This document shows, piece by piece, positions 49,552 through 58,615 of a stretch of 64,000 bases of DNA. Position numbers and translations under genes: made by a program. The stretch is from Marinobacter pelagius (GTDB lineage Bacteria > Pseudomonadota > Gammaproteobacteria > Pseudomonadales > Oleiphilaceae), in contig NZ_FOUR01000003.1 of the NCBI RefSeq assembly GCF_900114925.1, forward strand, positions 310,001 to 374,000, in the 5' to 3' direction. The stretch's first letter is position 1. Every line of letters starts with the position of its first letter. The notes under the pieces are model-generated. The model made no database searches. It saw only the letters and a list, made by a program, of their open reading frames with translations, and was not told the DNA's origin.

Positions 49552-50499
49552 GTGAGCGGCATCCCCGTCGGAATCAGCACCTGCCTGCTGGGCAAGGAAG
49601 TCCGCCATGACGGCGGCCACAAACATTCCCGCTACTGCACCCAGGTACTGTCAAAACATTTCGAATTCCGATCCATCTGCCCCGAACTGGAAGCCGGCCT
49701 CGGCGTCCCACGCCCGGCCATCCACCTGCGGGAATACCCCGATGGCATCCGCCTGATCGACACCAAAGGCACCGCCGACCACACCGATGAAATGAACGCC
49801 TTCATCGAGCGGATCATGCCCACTCTTTCGGATCTGCGTGGCTACATCCTCATGGCCAAGTCCCCGAGCTGCGGCATGGAACGCATCAAGGTCCACAACG
49901 AGGAAGGCCGGGTAACCCGCCGGGACGGCCGCGGCCTGTTCGCCGAGGCCCTGATGCGTGCCTACCCGCTGATGCCCGTGGAGGAAGAAGGCCGGCTGAA
50001 CGATGATATGTTGCGTGAGAACTTCATCGAACGGGTCTTCGCCTACGACGACTGGATGCAGAACGTCGCCGGCGACAAGCTGAGCGCCCAGGCCCTGATC
50101 GAATTCCACACCCGCCATAAGTTCCAGCTGCTGGCCCACTCGGAAAAGATCTACCGCCAACTCGGCCCGCTGCTGAGCGACCTGAAGTCCGAGCCGCTGG
50201 AAAACACCGCAGACAAATACATCCACCTGTTCATGGAAGCCATGAGCCAGAAAGTCAGCCGCGGCTCCCACATGAACGCCATGATGCACCTGCTGGGCTA
50301 CCTCAAGGACTCCATGCATGCGGAGGACAAGAAGGTGCTGCTGGAGCAGATGGAAGCCTACCGCCGGGGTGAAGTGCCGCTGGTGGTGCCCATGACCTTA
50401 CTGCGCATGGCCCAGCGCCGGGAGCCCGTGGATTATCTGCATGTGCAGAAGTATTTGACGCCGTACCCGGATGAGTTGGGGTTGAGGAATAACGTCTGA
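49552..50499 (+). CDS. DUF523 and DUF1722 two-domain protein
   Basis: A 315-aa protein starting at GTG 49552. The N-terminal DUF523 domain has GISTCLLGKEVRHDGGHKHS, CPELEAGLGVPRPAIHLREY and LMAKSPSCGMERIKV with conserved cysteines (STC, SPSCG) that could bind metal. The C-terminal DUF1722 domain (YbgA-like) has LIEFHTRHKFQLLAHSEKIY and MNAMMHLLGYLKDSMHAEDK. The fusion occurs widely; biochemical role unknown. The GTG is preceded by GGAG. Confidence 0.9.
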   Translation: MSGIPVGISTCLLGKEVRHDGGHKHSRYCTQVLSKHFEFRSICPELEAGLGVPRPAIHLREYPDGIRLIDTKGTADHTDEMNAFIERIMPTLSDLRGYILMAKSPSCGMERIKVHNEEGRVTRRDGRGLFAEALMRAYPLMPVEEEGRLNDDMLRENFIERVFAYDDWMQNVAGDKLSAQALIEFHTRHKFQLLAHSEKIYRQLGPLLSDLKSEPLENTADKYIHLFMEAMSQKVSRGSHMNAMMHLLGYLKDSMHAEDKKVLLEQMEAYRRGEVPLVVPMTLLRMAQRREPVDYLHVQKYLTPYPDELGLRNNV

Positions 50500-50529
50500 A
50501 GCTTGAAAGAGGGGTCAGACGGATGCACA

Positions 50530-50559
50530 GGGGTCTGATGAACGCTTTCATCTGACCCC
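50530..50559. repeat. 30-nt GGGGTC palindrome, copy 2
   Basis: GGGGTCTGATGAACG / CTTTCATCTGACCCC. A shorter piece (GAGGGGTCAGACG) lies just before it. It is preceded by atgcacag as is the copy at 23690. Confidence 0.85.
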
Positions 50560-50590
50560 ACTTTCACCTCGCCCCCACAGTTATGAAGAA

Positions 50591-50620
50591 GGGGTCAGAA
50601 GAAGGCTTTCTTCAGACCCC
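50591..50620. repeat. 30-nt GGGGTC palindrome, copy 3
   Basis: GGGGTCAGAAGAAGG / CTTTCTTCAGACCCC, of the GAAGAA subtype. Together with copy 2 it fills the short gap between the converging DUF523/DUF1722 and DUF481 genes. Confidence 0.85.
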
Positions 50621-50626
50621 GACATG

Positions 50627-51358
50627 TCAAAATCCATACAACAGGGACAGCGAAGTCTCTTTATCCGTCCTCTCCGCCCCCTCCGGCGGCTCCGACACAT
50701 GCTTGACCCGGAACGCCACCTTCATCGACAGATTTCCCACCACAGTCGATTGCAACGAGGTCTCGGATTCGCTGACGGTGTTGTTGTCATCCAGGCCAAT
50801 CTCGGTGCTCAGCTTCTGACGAAACAGCGAGTTCTCGGACAGCGCATAATCAAAATGCCCCGCCAGCCGGGCGATGGCCTCTTCCTCGGCATTCTGCCGG
50901 TCGGCGTTGGGCTCGTTCAGCCGGTTGTAGCGATAACCGGCACCGGCGGAGAGGTCCAGGAAGGAGCGCTCCCCGGATTCCCAGACCCGGTGGCCGTAAC
51001 CGGTGGTGGCGGTGGACTCGAAGTCGTACCCGGAGAAGCGGTCATCCTCATAGGAGCCCCGCAGGAACCAGTATTGGCGCTCGGCGAACTTGTAGTCGGT
51101 CTGGCCTGTTGCCTTGTACTCCTCGGTCGTGGTTTCACCCTCAGCTTCGGAGTACTTCGAACTCAATTCGCCGGTGTTGCGCCATTTCTCGATTTCATGG
51201 ATCAGGGCCAGCCGGCCGTTAACATTGGCTTCCTCGGAATTACCCGAGGTCACCAGCACGCCCAGTTCGGCCTCGCCTTCCCAGTCCGAGGCATCCTGTG
51301 CCTGCACGAACGGCGCAAGTGCCGTGAGCGTTACTGCGACTGCGTGTCTGAACCCCAT
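50627..51358 (-). CDS. DUF481 outer-membrane-like protein
   Basis: A 243-aa exported protein: signal peptide (HAVAVTLTALAPFVQAQD), then the DUF481 β-barrel pattern with alternating strands (EGEAELGVLVTSGNSEEANV, WRNTGELSSKYSEAEGETT, YWFLRGSYEDDRFSGYDFES, and aromatic end LSLLYGF). The terminal phenylalanine is a typical outer-membrane barrel signature. AGGAGG precedes ATG 51358. Function unknown; may aid salt or stress response as in related families. Confidence 0.88.
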   Translation of the reverse strand: MGFRHAVAVTLTALAPFVQAQDASDWEGEAELGVLVTSGNSEEANVNGRLALIHEIEKWRNTGELSSKYSEAEGETTTEEYKATGQTDYKFAERQYWFLRGSYEDDRFSGYDFESTATTGYGHRVWESGERSFLDLSAGAGYRYNRLNEPNADRQNAEEEAIARLAGHFDYALSENSLFRQKLSTEIGLDDNNTVSESETSLQSTVVGNLSMKVAFRVKHVSEPPEGAERTDKETSLSLLYGF

Positions 51359-51380
51359 GAAACCTCCTGTCGATTGAATA

Positions 51381-52400
51381 TCAGGCGTCCGCGGTTTTAC
51401 GAGCCTTTTCTCCTTGCAGACTCTTTCTGGCCTGAGCCTCGCGTTCAGCTTTCTTGCGAGCCTTGCGCTCGGCGATGATGCGGGCCGCTTCGCCGCCAAC
51501 GTGTACTTCGCCACGCTCCTCGGCCAGGCGCATCTGGCGCTCGCGCTCCTTGAACCGGGCCTTTTGCTCTTCGGTCAGGGAGTCGATGCACTGGTGGCAG
51601 CTCACGCCCTGCTCGTACTCGGGGCGCTGCTTGTCGTCCTCGGTAATCGGGCGTCGGCAGGCATGGCACTGATCGTAATCGCCGCGCTCAAGCCGGTGGT
51701 TCACCGTTACCCGGTCATCAAACACAAAGCATTCCCCGTGCCAGAGACTCTGTTCTTCGGGTACGTCTTCCAGGTACTTCAGGATGCCACCTTTGAGGTG
51801 ATACACCTCATCGAAGCCCTGTTCCTTCAGGTACGCGGTGGATTTTTCGCAGCGGATACCACCGGTGCAGAACATCGCGACCTTCTTGTGCTTTGAAGGA
51901 TCGAGGTTTTCCTTCACGTACTCGGGGAACTCACGGAAGGTGTCGGTGGACGGATTGACCGCGTTCCTGAAGGTGCCGATCTCCACTTCATACTGGTTAC
52001 GGGTGTCGATCAGCAGCACTTCCGGATCGGAGATGAGGTCGTTCCACTCTTTCGGATCCACGTAGGTGCCAACCACGCGTTTCGGGTCGATGCCTTCCAC
52101 GCCCATGGTGACGATCTCTTTCTTGAGCTTCACTTTGGTGCGTTTGAACGGCTGGATATCGACAAAGGATTCTTTGTAGTCGATGCCGTCGAAGCGCTCG
52201 TCGCTGGCAATCCAGGCTTTGATGGCGTCGATGCCTTCGCGGCTGCCGGCGATGGTGCCGTTGATGCCTTCGCGGGCCAACAGCAGGGTGCCGTGGACGT
52301 CTTTTTCCAGCATCAGGTTTAGCAGGGGCTGGCGTAGGTCTTTGTAATCATTCAGGACTGCGAACTTGTAGAGTGCGCAGACAACTACTTCATTGCTCAT
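51381..52400 (-). CDS. trhO: tRNA uridine(34) hydroxylase TrhO
   Basis: A 339-aa protein (YceA/TrhO) that hydroxylates U34 of tRNA using oxygen in cells where prephenate-derived routes are absent. Visible: N-terminal ferredoxin-like domain ([20 protein letters not shown]), rhodanese domain with catalytic cysteine in [20 protein letters not shown], and C-terminal zinc-like pairs (CHACRRP, CHQCIDS) and a basic tail. CAGGAG precedes the ATG. Secure. Confidence 0.95.
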   Translation of the reverse strand: MSNEVVVCALYKFAVLNDYKDLRQPLLNLMLEKDVHGTLLLAREGINGTIAGSREGIDAIKAWIASDERFDGIDYKESFVDIQPFKRTKVKLKKEIVTMGVEGIDPKRVVGTYVDPKEWNDLISDPEVLLIDTRNQYEVEIGTFRNAVNPSTDTFREFPEYVKENLDPSKHKKVAMFCTGGIRCEKSTAYLKEQGFDEVYHLKGGILKYLEDVPEEQSLWHGECFVFDDRVTVNHRLERGDYDQCHACRRPITEDDKQRPEYEQGVSCHQCIDSLTEEQKARFKERERQMRLAEERGEVHVGGEAARIIAERKARKKAEREAQARKSLQGEKARKTADA

Positions 52401-52538
52401 GGTTTTCTCCTGCGGGCCGGATCGTAAATCCGGAGCATGGGTTTTAGTTCATTCGCGGGTTTCGCGAGGGCGCAAAGTTTAACCAACTTGGAGCCTCAAG
52501 CAAGTCCGGGATACTCGCAGCCTTGAGGTAGACGGCCC

Positions 52539-52649
52539 GCCATTGAACGATGGGGGCCTGCCAAAATACGCTGTAGATACGTCCCTGTACGCTCGGCTCC
52601 GCCATCCATGGCTCCGCACGATTTTGGCAGGCCCCCACCGCTCAATGGC
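52539..52649 (-). repeat. 29-53-29 stem-core-stem element, copy 2
   Basis: Arms 52539-52567 and 52621-52649 pair over 29 bases with two mismatches. Both mismatches are A·C on the plus strand but U·G wobbles on the minus-strand transcript. The core 52568-52620 (reverse complement) is 51/53 identical to copy 1. Seen from the minus strand, it lies 7 bases after the stop of the DsbA-like gene (52657-52659), sense orientation. Confidence 0.95.
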
Positions 52650-52656
52650 TCACTGT

Positions 52657-53385
52657 TTAGTCAGCCTGCTGGCTCAATTCGCGTTCTACTACCGCCGACA
52701 ACTGACCCCAGCCGGGACGCGTCAGCTGGATGTTATCCACATAAACAGTCGGAGTGCTCATCACCCGCAGCTGTGTAGCTGCCTGACGGCTCTGCTCGAC
52801 ATCCTCGCGATGCAGCTCGGATTCCATGCAGTTTTGGAAACGGCGCTCGTTCAATTCGAGGTCACCGGCGTAGCGGGTGAATGTGGCTACCGGGTCGTTG
52901 GAGCCGCTCCATTCGGTCTGGCTGCCGTAGAGCTGGTCGTGCATCTGCCAGTAGGCGTCCTGGTCGCCGGCGCAGCGGGCGGCGAGGGCTGCGGGCATGG
53001 CGTTCTGGTGTTGCTGCAGAGGCAGGTCGAAGTAGACGAAGCGGACTTTGCCGGTTTCGACGTATTCCTGTTTCAGGCGCTGGCTTGCTTCGGCAAATCG
53101 GCCGCAGGCCGGGCACTGGTAGTCGGCGAATTCGCGGACGACGACGGGAGCGTTTTCGTCACCGACCGAGACACCGTACTGGTCTAGCTGTGCGGGGAAG
53201 GGTTGGGCGTCAGGCGCGGCTACGGGCAAGGCGTCGGAGGTGGGCTCGGGCGCCGAGGTGAGGAAATACAGGCCTGCAATGACGGCGATGGCAACGACTG
53301 CGGCGATGCCGATGATGAGGCCACGATTGCCGGACTTCCGCGAGGATGGTGTTCCGGTTTGCTTGCGGCGTTTCGCTTCACCCAT
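52657..53385 (-). CDS. Membrane-anchored DsbA/thioredoxin-like protein
   Basis: A 242-aa protein: short basic cytoplasmic start (MGEAKRRKQTGTPSSRKSGN), membrane helix (GLIIGIAAVVAIAVIAGLYF), then a DsbA-type domain with active site CPAC in EFADYQCPACGRFAEASQRL (residues about 102-105), a helical insertion and cis-proline MSTPTVYVDN. It probably oxidises or reduces cysteines of periplasmic proteins. GGGAG precedes ATG 53385. The 111-nt repeat follows its stop. Confidence 0.9.
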   Translation of the reverse strand: MGEAKRRKQTGTPSSRKSGNRGLIIGIAAVVAIAVIAGLYFLTSAPEPTSDALPVAAPDAQPFPAQLDQYGVSVGDENAPVVVREFADYQCPACGRFAEASQRLKQEYVETGKVRFVYFDLPLQQHQNAMPAALAARCAGDQDAYWQMHDQLYGSQTEWSGSNDPVATFTRYAGDLELNERRFQNCMESELHREDVEQSRQAATQLRVMSTPTVYVDNIQLTRPGWGQLSAVVERELSQQAD

Positions 53386-53511
53386 GTCAGGGCTCCCTTT
53401 TGATTTTTGAATGTTCCGATCCGATGGGCCATCCGTCGTTTGCACGGAGGCCGAGGCACGCTAAGATCCTTTATATCCTACAAAAGTTCCGATAAAAATT
53501 AAGGAAATGCC

Positions 53512-54477
53512 ATGCCACTGCCCTCCTCGCTTGCCGATTCGCTGTCACTGCCCCTGGTGGCAGCCCCCATGTTTCTCATTTCCGGTCCGGAGCTGGCGCT
53601 TGCCTGCTGCAAGGAGGGCATTGTGGGAAGTTTTCCGGCACTGAACCAGCGTACCAGCGAGGGCTTTGAGCAGTGGCTGGTGCAGATGCACGAGGAGCTG
53701 GAGCAATTTCGCACAGAGAACCCGGACGCTACGGTGGCACCCTGGGCGGTGAACCTGATCGTCCACCGCAGTAACCCGCGCTGGCAGGCGGATCTGGAGC
53801 TGTGCGTGAAGCACAAGGTGCCCATGGTGATTACCTCCCTGGGTGCCGCCAGTCAGGTGGTGGATGCGGTACACAGTTACGGCGGGCTGGTGTTCCATGA
53901 TGTCACCAATCAGAAACACGCCCGAAAAGCGGCCGAGGCCGGTGTGGATGGGATTATCGCGGTGGCAGCCGGGGCCGGTGGCCATGCGGGCACCATCAAC
54001 CCGTTCGTGCTGGTCCATGAAATCCGGGAGGTGTTCGACGGCACCATCCTGCTGGCCGGTGGCCTGTCCCACGGTGAGGATATTCTCGCAGCGCAGGCGC
54101 TGGGCGCGGACCTTGCCTATGTGGGCACACGGTTTATCAACACAACTGAGTCGCAAGCGGACGATGCCTACCGGAATATGATCATTGAGGCGGTTTCGGC
54201 CGACATTATCCATACCCCGGCCGTCTCCGGTGTGCCCGCCAGCTTCATGCGTCAGAGCCTGGAAGCGGCGGGATATGACATGGACAAACTGAACCAGGCC
54301 GGCAACATCAACTACGGCGAGAAGCTGAAGCCGGTGGATGATGAGGCGAAGGCCTGGAAAACCGTGTGGTCCGCCGGCCAGGGGGTGAGCCAGATCCACG
54401 ATGTGCTAAGTGTGTCAGACCTCGTGGACCGGCTTAAGAAGGAATACCGGGAGGCTCGCTCCCGGGTTTGTGGCTGA
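53512..54477 (+). CDS. Nitronate monooxygenase
   Basis: A 321-aa FMN-dependent oxygenase of the 2-nitropropane dioxygenase family. Parts: LPLVAAPMFLISGPELALAC, GIVGSFPALNQRTSEGF, FHDVTNQKHARKAAEAGVDG, catalytic/FMN site GAGGHAGTINPFVLVHEIRE and GLSHGEDILAAQALGADLAY VGTRF. It oxidises nitronates, some toxic to cells. AAGGA precedes the ATG. It is convergent with the DUF5666 gene. Confidence 0.92.
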   Translation: MPLPSSLADSLSLPLVAAPMFLISGPELALACCKEGIVGSFPALNQRTSEGFEQWLVQMHEELEQFRTENPDATVAPWAVNLIVHRSNPRWQADLELCVKHKVPMVITSLGAASQVVDAVHSYGGLVFHDVTNQKHARKAAEAGVDGIIAVAAGAGGHAGTINPFVLVHEIREVFDGTILLAGGLSHGEDILAAQALGADLAYVGTRFINTTESQADDAYRNMIIEAVSADIIHTPAVSGVPASFMRQSLEAAGYDMDKLNQAGNINYGEKLKPVDDEAKAWKTVWSAGQGVSQIHDVLSVSDLVDRLKKEYREARSRVCG

Positions 54478-54505
54478 AAGTCAGGAGAATGACTCGACGG
54501 CGAAA

Positions 54506-56008
54506 TTAATCGTCGTCGTCCTCCTCCAGTTCAATTTCCTGGATCTCGAATCGAGCACCGTTGAATTGATATTCGACTTCAACAACCGGCTGCTGACCTG
54601 AATCAACCCGTGCCTGCAGGTCGGATTTGGTTATATCGTCGAAATCGGTATCTGTAGTGGTGAACACATCAAGACCGAGAACCCGGATCCGGTCATCGAC
54701 CATTTCCGTTATGCGACCGGTCAACTCGTATTCACTGTCAGCTGCATCATCTCCTCGCTCAATGAGGAGTGCCTCCAGATATCCACTACCATCGCTGTTA
54801 AACCGGTCCACGCCTTCAACCGTCAATTCCAGCGACGTCTGCAGATCCCCGAGGGTAAGCCTGGTTTCGTCATCGTCGTCAGTAATGATGGTGAGCGGCG
54901 AAACCTGCACCAGTACCCCACCAATTCGCAACTGACTCAACGAATAATCGATCTCCGACGTCCTGGCGGCTTCGACTTCCGAATCCGCCTCTCGTAACTC
55001 GATTTCTTCGGCGGTGATGGTGCCATCACTCTCGAAGTCACCTTCAACCTGGACCAAAAGCCCCGGAATCAACTGGTCCGGGCCCGAGAGCGCATCATCG
55101 AACTCTGTCTCGGCGGTAACACGGACGGTCAGGCCATTAATGGTAAAGGTCGCGTTCGAGCTGTTGTAGGCCGAAGACACCGGCCCCACAAACTCTATAT
55201 CACCTTCATCATCCAGGGTGTAACGACGGAAATCGTCCCGCTCAACTTCATTGGCCTGAAGTACGCCACCAACGAGGTTGCCTTCGACTTCAACCGAGGT
55301 ACCAACCGCCAGATCTTCACGAGCCAGGTCTGTGAACTCCGCCCCGCCATAGGAAATTACCTGCGATCCGATATTGAACGTCTCGTCCGAGGTGTTGATC
55401 GAGGAAATAGCACCCTCGAGTTCCACTTCGTTTAGGTCATCAAAATCATCAAGATTCGAGCTCGATCTGAGCCCCAGGAACGAAGCACGGAACTCACCAT
55501 TCGGGAGCCTCCACCCGGATATCCGGACGAAATCTCCCTCTGCCAGATCCACTACTGCCTTGCCTTTGACTACCGTCTGAGCATCGATATGAACTGTTCT
55601 GCCAAGAATTTCGATGATGGCGGTTTTGGTGACGATATCCCATGCCTGGATAATCAGGATTTCACCACGGAGCGTATCGTCATAGGTGAGCCCCGAGGCC
55701 TCTCCGGTACCGTCGGTGAACCACTCCCCCTGCACCTCGAGAATCATGCCTGTCTGTAGGCGGGACTCAGAGGCTACACCGTCATCGCCACCCACCGACC
55801 CTCCAAGAGAGTCGGTATCAAATTTAACCCCATTAACAAACACACTCCCAAACCCGGACACCGGCCCGACGCTCGATCCGGTTCCCCGGATGCCTCCGTC
55901 TGCCACGTCCAGGCTCGTGCCCGCGCCTCCGCCACAGGCGGAAAGGATTCCCAGTGCCAGGGTGCTGGCAGTCAGTCCGATTGATCGATAGAGCAATTTC
56001 CGTTTCAT
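54506..56008 (-). CDS. DUF5666 domain lipoprotein
   Basis: A 500-aa exported protein. The signal peptide is a lipoprotein type (GLTASTLALGILSACGGGAG; lipobox ILSAC, cysteine residue 25). Several DUF5666 repeats follow, each with β-strands ending in short acidic runs (VSGFGSVFVNGVKFD, VVVDLAEGDFVRISGWRLPN, ISGWRLP, EVELEGAISSINTS, VEVEGNLVGGVLQANEVERD). The end is EEDDDD. ATG overlaps the stop of the DUF6502 gene (ATGA), so it is the second gene of that operon. It resembles the larger DUF5666 protein at 56932. Confidence 0.88.
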   Translation of the reverse strand: MKRKLLYRSIGLTASTLALGILSACGGGAGTSLDVADGGIRGTGSSVGPVSGFGSVFVNGVKFDTDSLGGSVGGDDGVASESRLQTGMILEVQGEWFTDGTGEASGLTYDDTLRGEILIIQAWDIVTKTAIIEILGRTVHIDAQTVVKGKAVVDLAEGDFVRISGWRLPNGEFRASFLGLRSSSNLDDFDDLNEVELEGAISSINTSDETFNIGSQVISYGGAEFTDLAREDLAVGTSVEVEGNLVGGVLQANEVERDDFRRYTLDDEGDIEFVGPVSSAYNSSNATFTINGLTVRVTAETEFDDALSGPDQLIPGLLVQVEGDFESDGTITAEEIELREADSEVEAARTSEIDYSLSQLRIGGVLVQVSPLTIITDDDDETRLTLGDLQTSLELTVEGVDRFNSDGSGYLEALLIERGDDAADSEYELTGRITEMVDDRIRVLGLDVFTTTDTDFDDITKSDLQARVDSGQQPVVEVEYQFNGARFEIQEIELEEDDDD

Positions 56009-56856
56009 TCGTCTCTCCCTGCCTGCACAGGATCCTCAAAGTAAAAGATGCTCACACCGGTGCGCACTGGCTCGCCTGTGTGATTGCCGTTACCGTTGCC
56101 CGCGATACCCCGGTCGTGTGGCCCCAGCCACTTGTCCAGCTGCTCGAGCAGGGCCTGGGACTGGGCGGCGGCATGGGCGCGCCACCGGTCCATGATTTCC
56201 GGAGGAATGTTGTCGTAGGTCAGAGTCCGCTGGAACAGGGGCTGCTGGCCCGCTTCACTACTTACAAGGTTATAGTCGATAGTGGCGATAAGGTCAGATA
56301 CGTCTTCCCCAAAGATCTGGAGCATTTCCTCGCTGTCACCGGCCGGCACATAGGCCCGTTGCCTGAGCTGAATCAGCCCCGAGTCACTGTCCACAGACGC
56401 AACGCCCACCCGGACCAGCTCGTCCAGCACCGCCCGGGGCGGGACGTCACCGCTGTACTGCTTGACCAGTTCACTGAAACTCAGCGAGCCTTCGAACGGC
56501 AGCAACGCGGGCGCACCGTCGCGGGCCTGGAAGGCTTCGTCATGTACCCAGCCAGACACTACCCGGGAAGCGCGGTTGGCATGGGTGGTGGTCTCCCGGA
56601 CCGGGTTCTCTCCGGCGAGGATCTCGCGCTGGCGTTTGACTTCCTTGCGGGTCAGGCCGGTCATCACTGCCGCCCGGGAATCGGTGGGTTTGCGGCGGCC
56701 GCCGGAAAAATCTTCCAGCGCGGCTTCCACATAGGCTCGTTTGACCAACTCCGCGAACTCTCCGAAGGGGATGCCATTACGCAACAACAATCTGGCAAGA
56801 GGGCGCAGAATACGGAACAGTGCCTGGTGCAACGGATTGGTCGGGGTCTTTTTCAT
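56005..56856 (-). CDS. DUF6502 family protein, candidate transcription factor
   Basis: A 283-aa soluble protein with the DUF6502 pattern: LFRILRPLARLLLRNGIPFG EFAELVKRAYVEAAL, then TDSRAAVMTGLTRKEVKRQR EILAGENP, whose helix-turn-helix-like composition (GLTRKEVKRQREIL) suggests DNA binding. Its own start lies only 3 bases after a perfect 16-bp palindrome shared with the next DUF5666 gene's promoter. Its stop overlaps the DUF5666 start. A regulatory role is inferred, not shown. Confidence 0.8.
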   Translation of the reverse strand: MKKTPTNPLHQALFRILRPLARLLLRNGIPFGEFAELVKRAYVEAALEDFSGGRRKPTDSRAAVMTGLTRKEVKRQREILAGENPVRETTTHANRASRVVSGWVHDEAFQARDGAPALLPFEGSLSFSELVKQYSGDVPPRAVLDELVRVGVASVDSDSGLIQLRQRAYVPAGDSEEMLQIFGEDVSDLIATIDYNLVSSEAGQQPLFQRTLTYDNIPPEIMDRWRAHAAAQSQALLEQLDKWLGPHDRGIAGNGNGNHTGEPVRTGVSIFYFEDPVQAGRDE

Positions 56857-56859
56857 GTT

Positions 56860-56875
56860 TGGGATTGTATTCCCA
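56860..56875. promoter_or_regulatory. TGGGAW(n)TTCCCA palindrome before the DUF6502 operon
   Basis: TGGGATTGTATTCCCA is a 16-bp palindrome located 3 bases before the DUF6502 start codon (minus strand), where it would overlap the transcription start or ribosome-binding site. The same motif occurs twice at 58453-58494. Confidence 0.75.
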
Positions 56876-56890
56876 TAGTAACGCCGAACA

Positions 56891-56923
56891 CCAGCGAGGG
56901 CGCCCCGAAGAGCGCCCTGCTGG
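56891..56923 (-). terminator. Strong hairpin after the second DUF5666 gene
   Basis: CCAGCGAGGGCGC-cccgaaga-GCGCCCTGCTGG forms a long GC-rich hairpin just past the stop of the gene at 56932-58398. It lacks a clear T-tract, so termination may be Rho-assisted; it may also protect the 3' end. Confidence 0.5.
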
Positions 56924-56931
56924 ATCAGGCA

Positions 56932-58398
56932 TCAATCATCGTCGCTGTCATCATCGGAATCCGAGTCTTCAACCTCGATTTCGTCGATGACGTATTCTCC
57001 GCCGGAGGTCTTGGAATAGTCGACTTCAACATGGTCTCCTACCGAGATGCCGGAAGTAGTGCCCAGAAGCTCGAGACCGAGCACGGTGATGCGATCACTG
57101 GAGACTGCTGTCACGCGACCTTCCAGCTCGAACCCGTCGTCATCGTCGTCTTCCCGTTCAAGCTTCAGGGCAACGAGGCCACCGCCCTGGTCCGAAGTCT
57201 GGATACCTTCGATCTCCAGGTAATCGCCGACATTCAGGCTGTCGATATCCTGGATCCGGCTCACGGTACTGTCGTCATCATCGTCCCGATCGTCATCATC
57301 GATCAGTGTGTTCGCGGTGATGAACACCTGGACACCACTTACCACCAAGGTTTCGCCGTCACCACCGAGGGATTCGATAACACCGTCCAGCTCCGCCTCG
57401 CCCTCGCGGGGCTCAATCTCCTCGGCCACGATCACGCCACCGCGGTACTCGCCTTCAACTTTCACCAGTAGGCCATCGCTCAGATCGGATTCCCGGAGGC
57501 CGTCATCGAATTCGGTATCGTTGTCGACCTGGATGGTGAGACCGTTGAGCTGGAACTGGCGGCTGCCAGAGTCATAACTGCCGGCGATGGCGCCGGAGAT
57601 TTCCACGTCATCGTCGTCATCGAACAGGTCATCTTCATCGTCGATTTCCCGGGCGATCAGTGTGCCGTTCTCCAGGAAGCCCTCGACTTCTACAGCCAGG
57701 CCATTGGCCAGCTCGGTTTCGTCGAGATCATCATCGAATACCGCACTGCTATAATCCACTGGGTAGCCGTTGATGGTGAAGGTCTGGGCCACATCATCGA
57801 GATTGGCGACCACACCTTCGATTTCCACTTCGTTGTCATCATCGAAATCGGTTCCGAAGGCGCGGGCACCCACAAAGCTTGCCCGGAAGCTGCCATCGTC
57901 CAGGCGCCAGCCGCTCACACGCACCCGCCAGTTAGCGGCGGAGTCTCGCAGCTCAACGGGCGTGGCGCCCTTGAAGACGGTCTGGTCATCCACCCGGATG
58001 GTCTGGCCGGCGACGATCAGTTCACCGGTGGTCTCGACTTCGTCCCAGGTTGCGGAGGTCAGCGGGCCACGGAGGGTGTCGTCGTAATCAATACGGCGGG
58101 CCTCACCCTCACCGGAATCATCCCAGTTGCCATCGACCTTCAGGATCACGCCCTTTTCCAGCTGGGTCTCGCGCTCGATGCCGTCGTCGCTGGAAACACT
58201 GCCATCGGTCCGGAACCGGGTGCCGTTGACGTAGACGCTGCCGAAGCCGGTGACCGGACCAACGCTGGTGCCGTCAGAGGTGGTGCTGACTGTGTCTGTG
58301 GAGGTACTGCTGGAGCCGCCACCGCAGGCGGCAAGGGACCCGGCCAGGGCGCCGGTGAGGACTAGCTTTACTGCCAGAGTCAGGGGATTGCGTTTCAT
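56932..58398 (-). CDS. DUF5666 domain lipoprotein (second copy)
   Basis: A 488-aa paralog of the gene at 54506: lipoprotein signal (VKLVLTGALAGSLAACGGGS; lipobox LAAC), VGPVTGFGSVYVNGTRFRTD (same opening as the first), then DUF5666 repeats with aspartate runs (FDDDDDVEISG, DDDDRDDDDD, DSDSDDDSDDD). The acidic runs could bind calcium. It has two operator-like palindromes upstream. Surface or outer-membrane location is inferred from the signal. Confidence 0.88.
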   Translation of the reverse strand: MKRNPLTLAVKLVLTGALAGSLAACGGGSSSTSTDTVSTTSDGTSVGPVTGFGSVYVNGTRFRTDGSVSSDDGIERETQLEKGVILKVDGNWDDSGEGEARRIDYDDTLRGPLTSATWDEVETTGELIVAGQTIRVDDQTVFKGATPVELRDSAANWRVRVSGWRLDDGSFRASFVGARAFGTDFDDDNEVEIEGVVANLDDVAQTFTINGYPVDYSSAVFDDDLDETELANGLAVEVEGFLENGTLIAREIDDEDDLFDDDDDVEISGAIAGSYDSGSRQFQLNGLTIQVDNDTEFDDGLRESDLSDGLLVKVEGEYRGGVIVAEEIEPREGEAELDGVIESLGGDGETLVVSGVQVFITANTLIDDDDRDDDDDSTVSRIQDIDSLNVGDYLEIEGIQTSDQGGGLVALKLEREDDDDDGFELEGRVTAVSSDRITVLGLELLGTTSGISVGDHVEVDYSKTSGGEYVIDEIEVEDSDSDDDSDDD

Positions 58399-58452
58399 GT
58401 TCTTCTCCAGGCTTTTGCTTTCGTTTTCGGGCCGGCGGGGTTTTGCCGGGTT

Positions 58453-58494
58453 TGGGATTAATTTCCCATTTCATTATTTGGGAATTTATTCCCA
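58453..58494. promoter_or_regulatory. Two tandem 16-bp palindromes before the second DUF5666 gene
   Basis: TGGGATTAATTTCCCA (58453-58468) and TGGGAATTTATTCCCA (58479-58494), centre to centre 26 bases (about 2.5 helical turns), lie 55-96 bases before the start codon. Both match the palindrome before the DUF6502 gene. Likely binding sites for the DUF6502 protein or another dimeric regulator. Confidence 0.75.
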
Positions 58495-58553
58495 ATTTCT
58501 TGGGTTGTCCAGATTTTGATCATTAAATTTTTGTGACGGTGGGAGGTGAAGGA

Positions 58554-58583
58554 GGGGTCAGATGAAAGTTTTCATCTGACCCC
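58554..58583. repeat. 30-nt GGGGTC palindrome, copy 4
   Basis: GGGGTCAGATGAAAG / TTTTCATCTGACCCC, GATGAA subtype, upstream of the DUF6435 gene. Confidence 0.85.
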
Positions 58584-58615
58584 GGGGTTTGACCTCGGAA
58601 AGGGGCGCCAAGGTC

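Noticed and set aside
49358-52649. The two 111-nt elements as ends of a composite transposon around 49.4-52.6 kb
   Set aside because: Arms differ between copies, the enclosed genes are ordinary chromosomal genes on both strands, and there is no transposase or target duplication.
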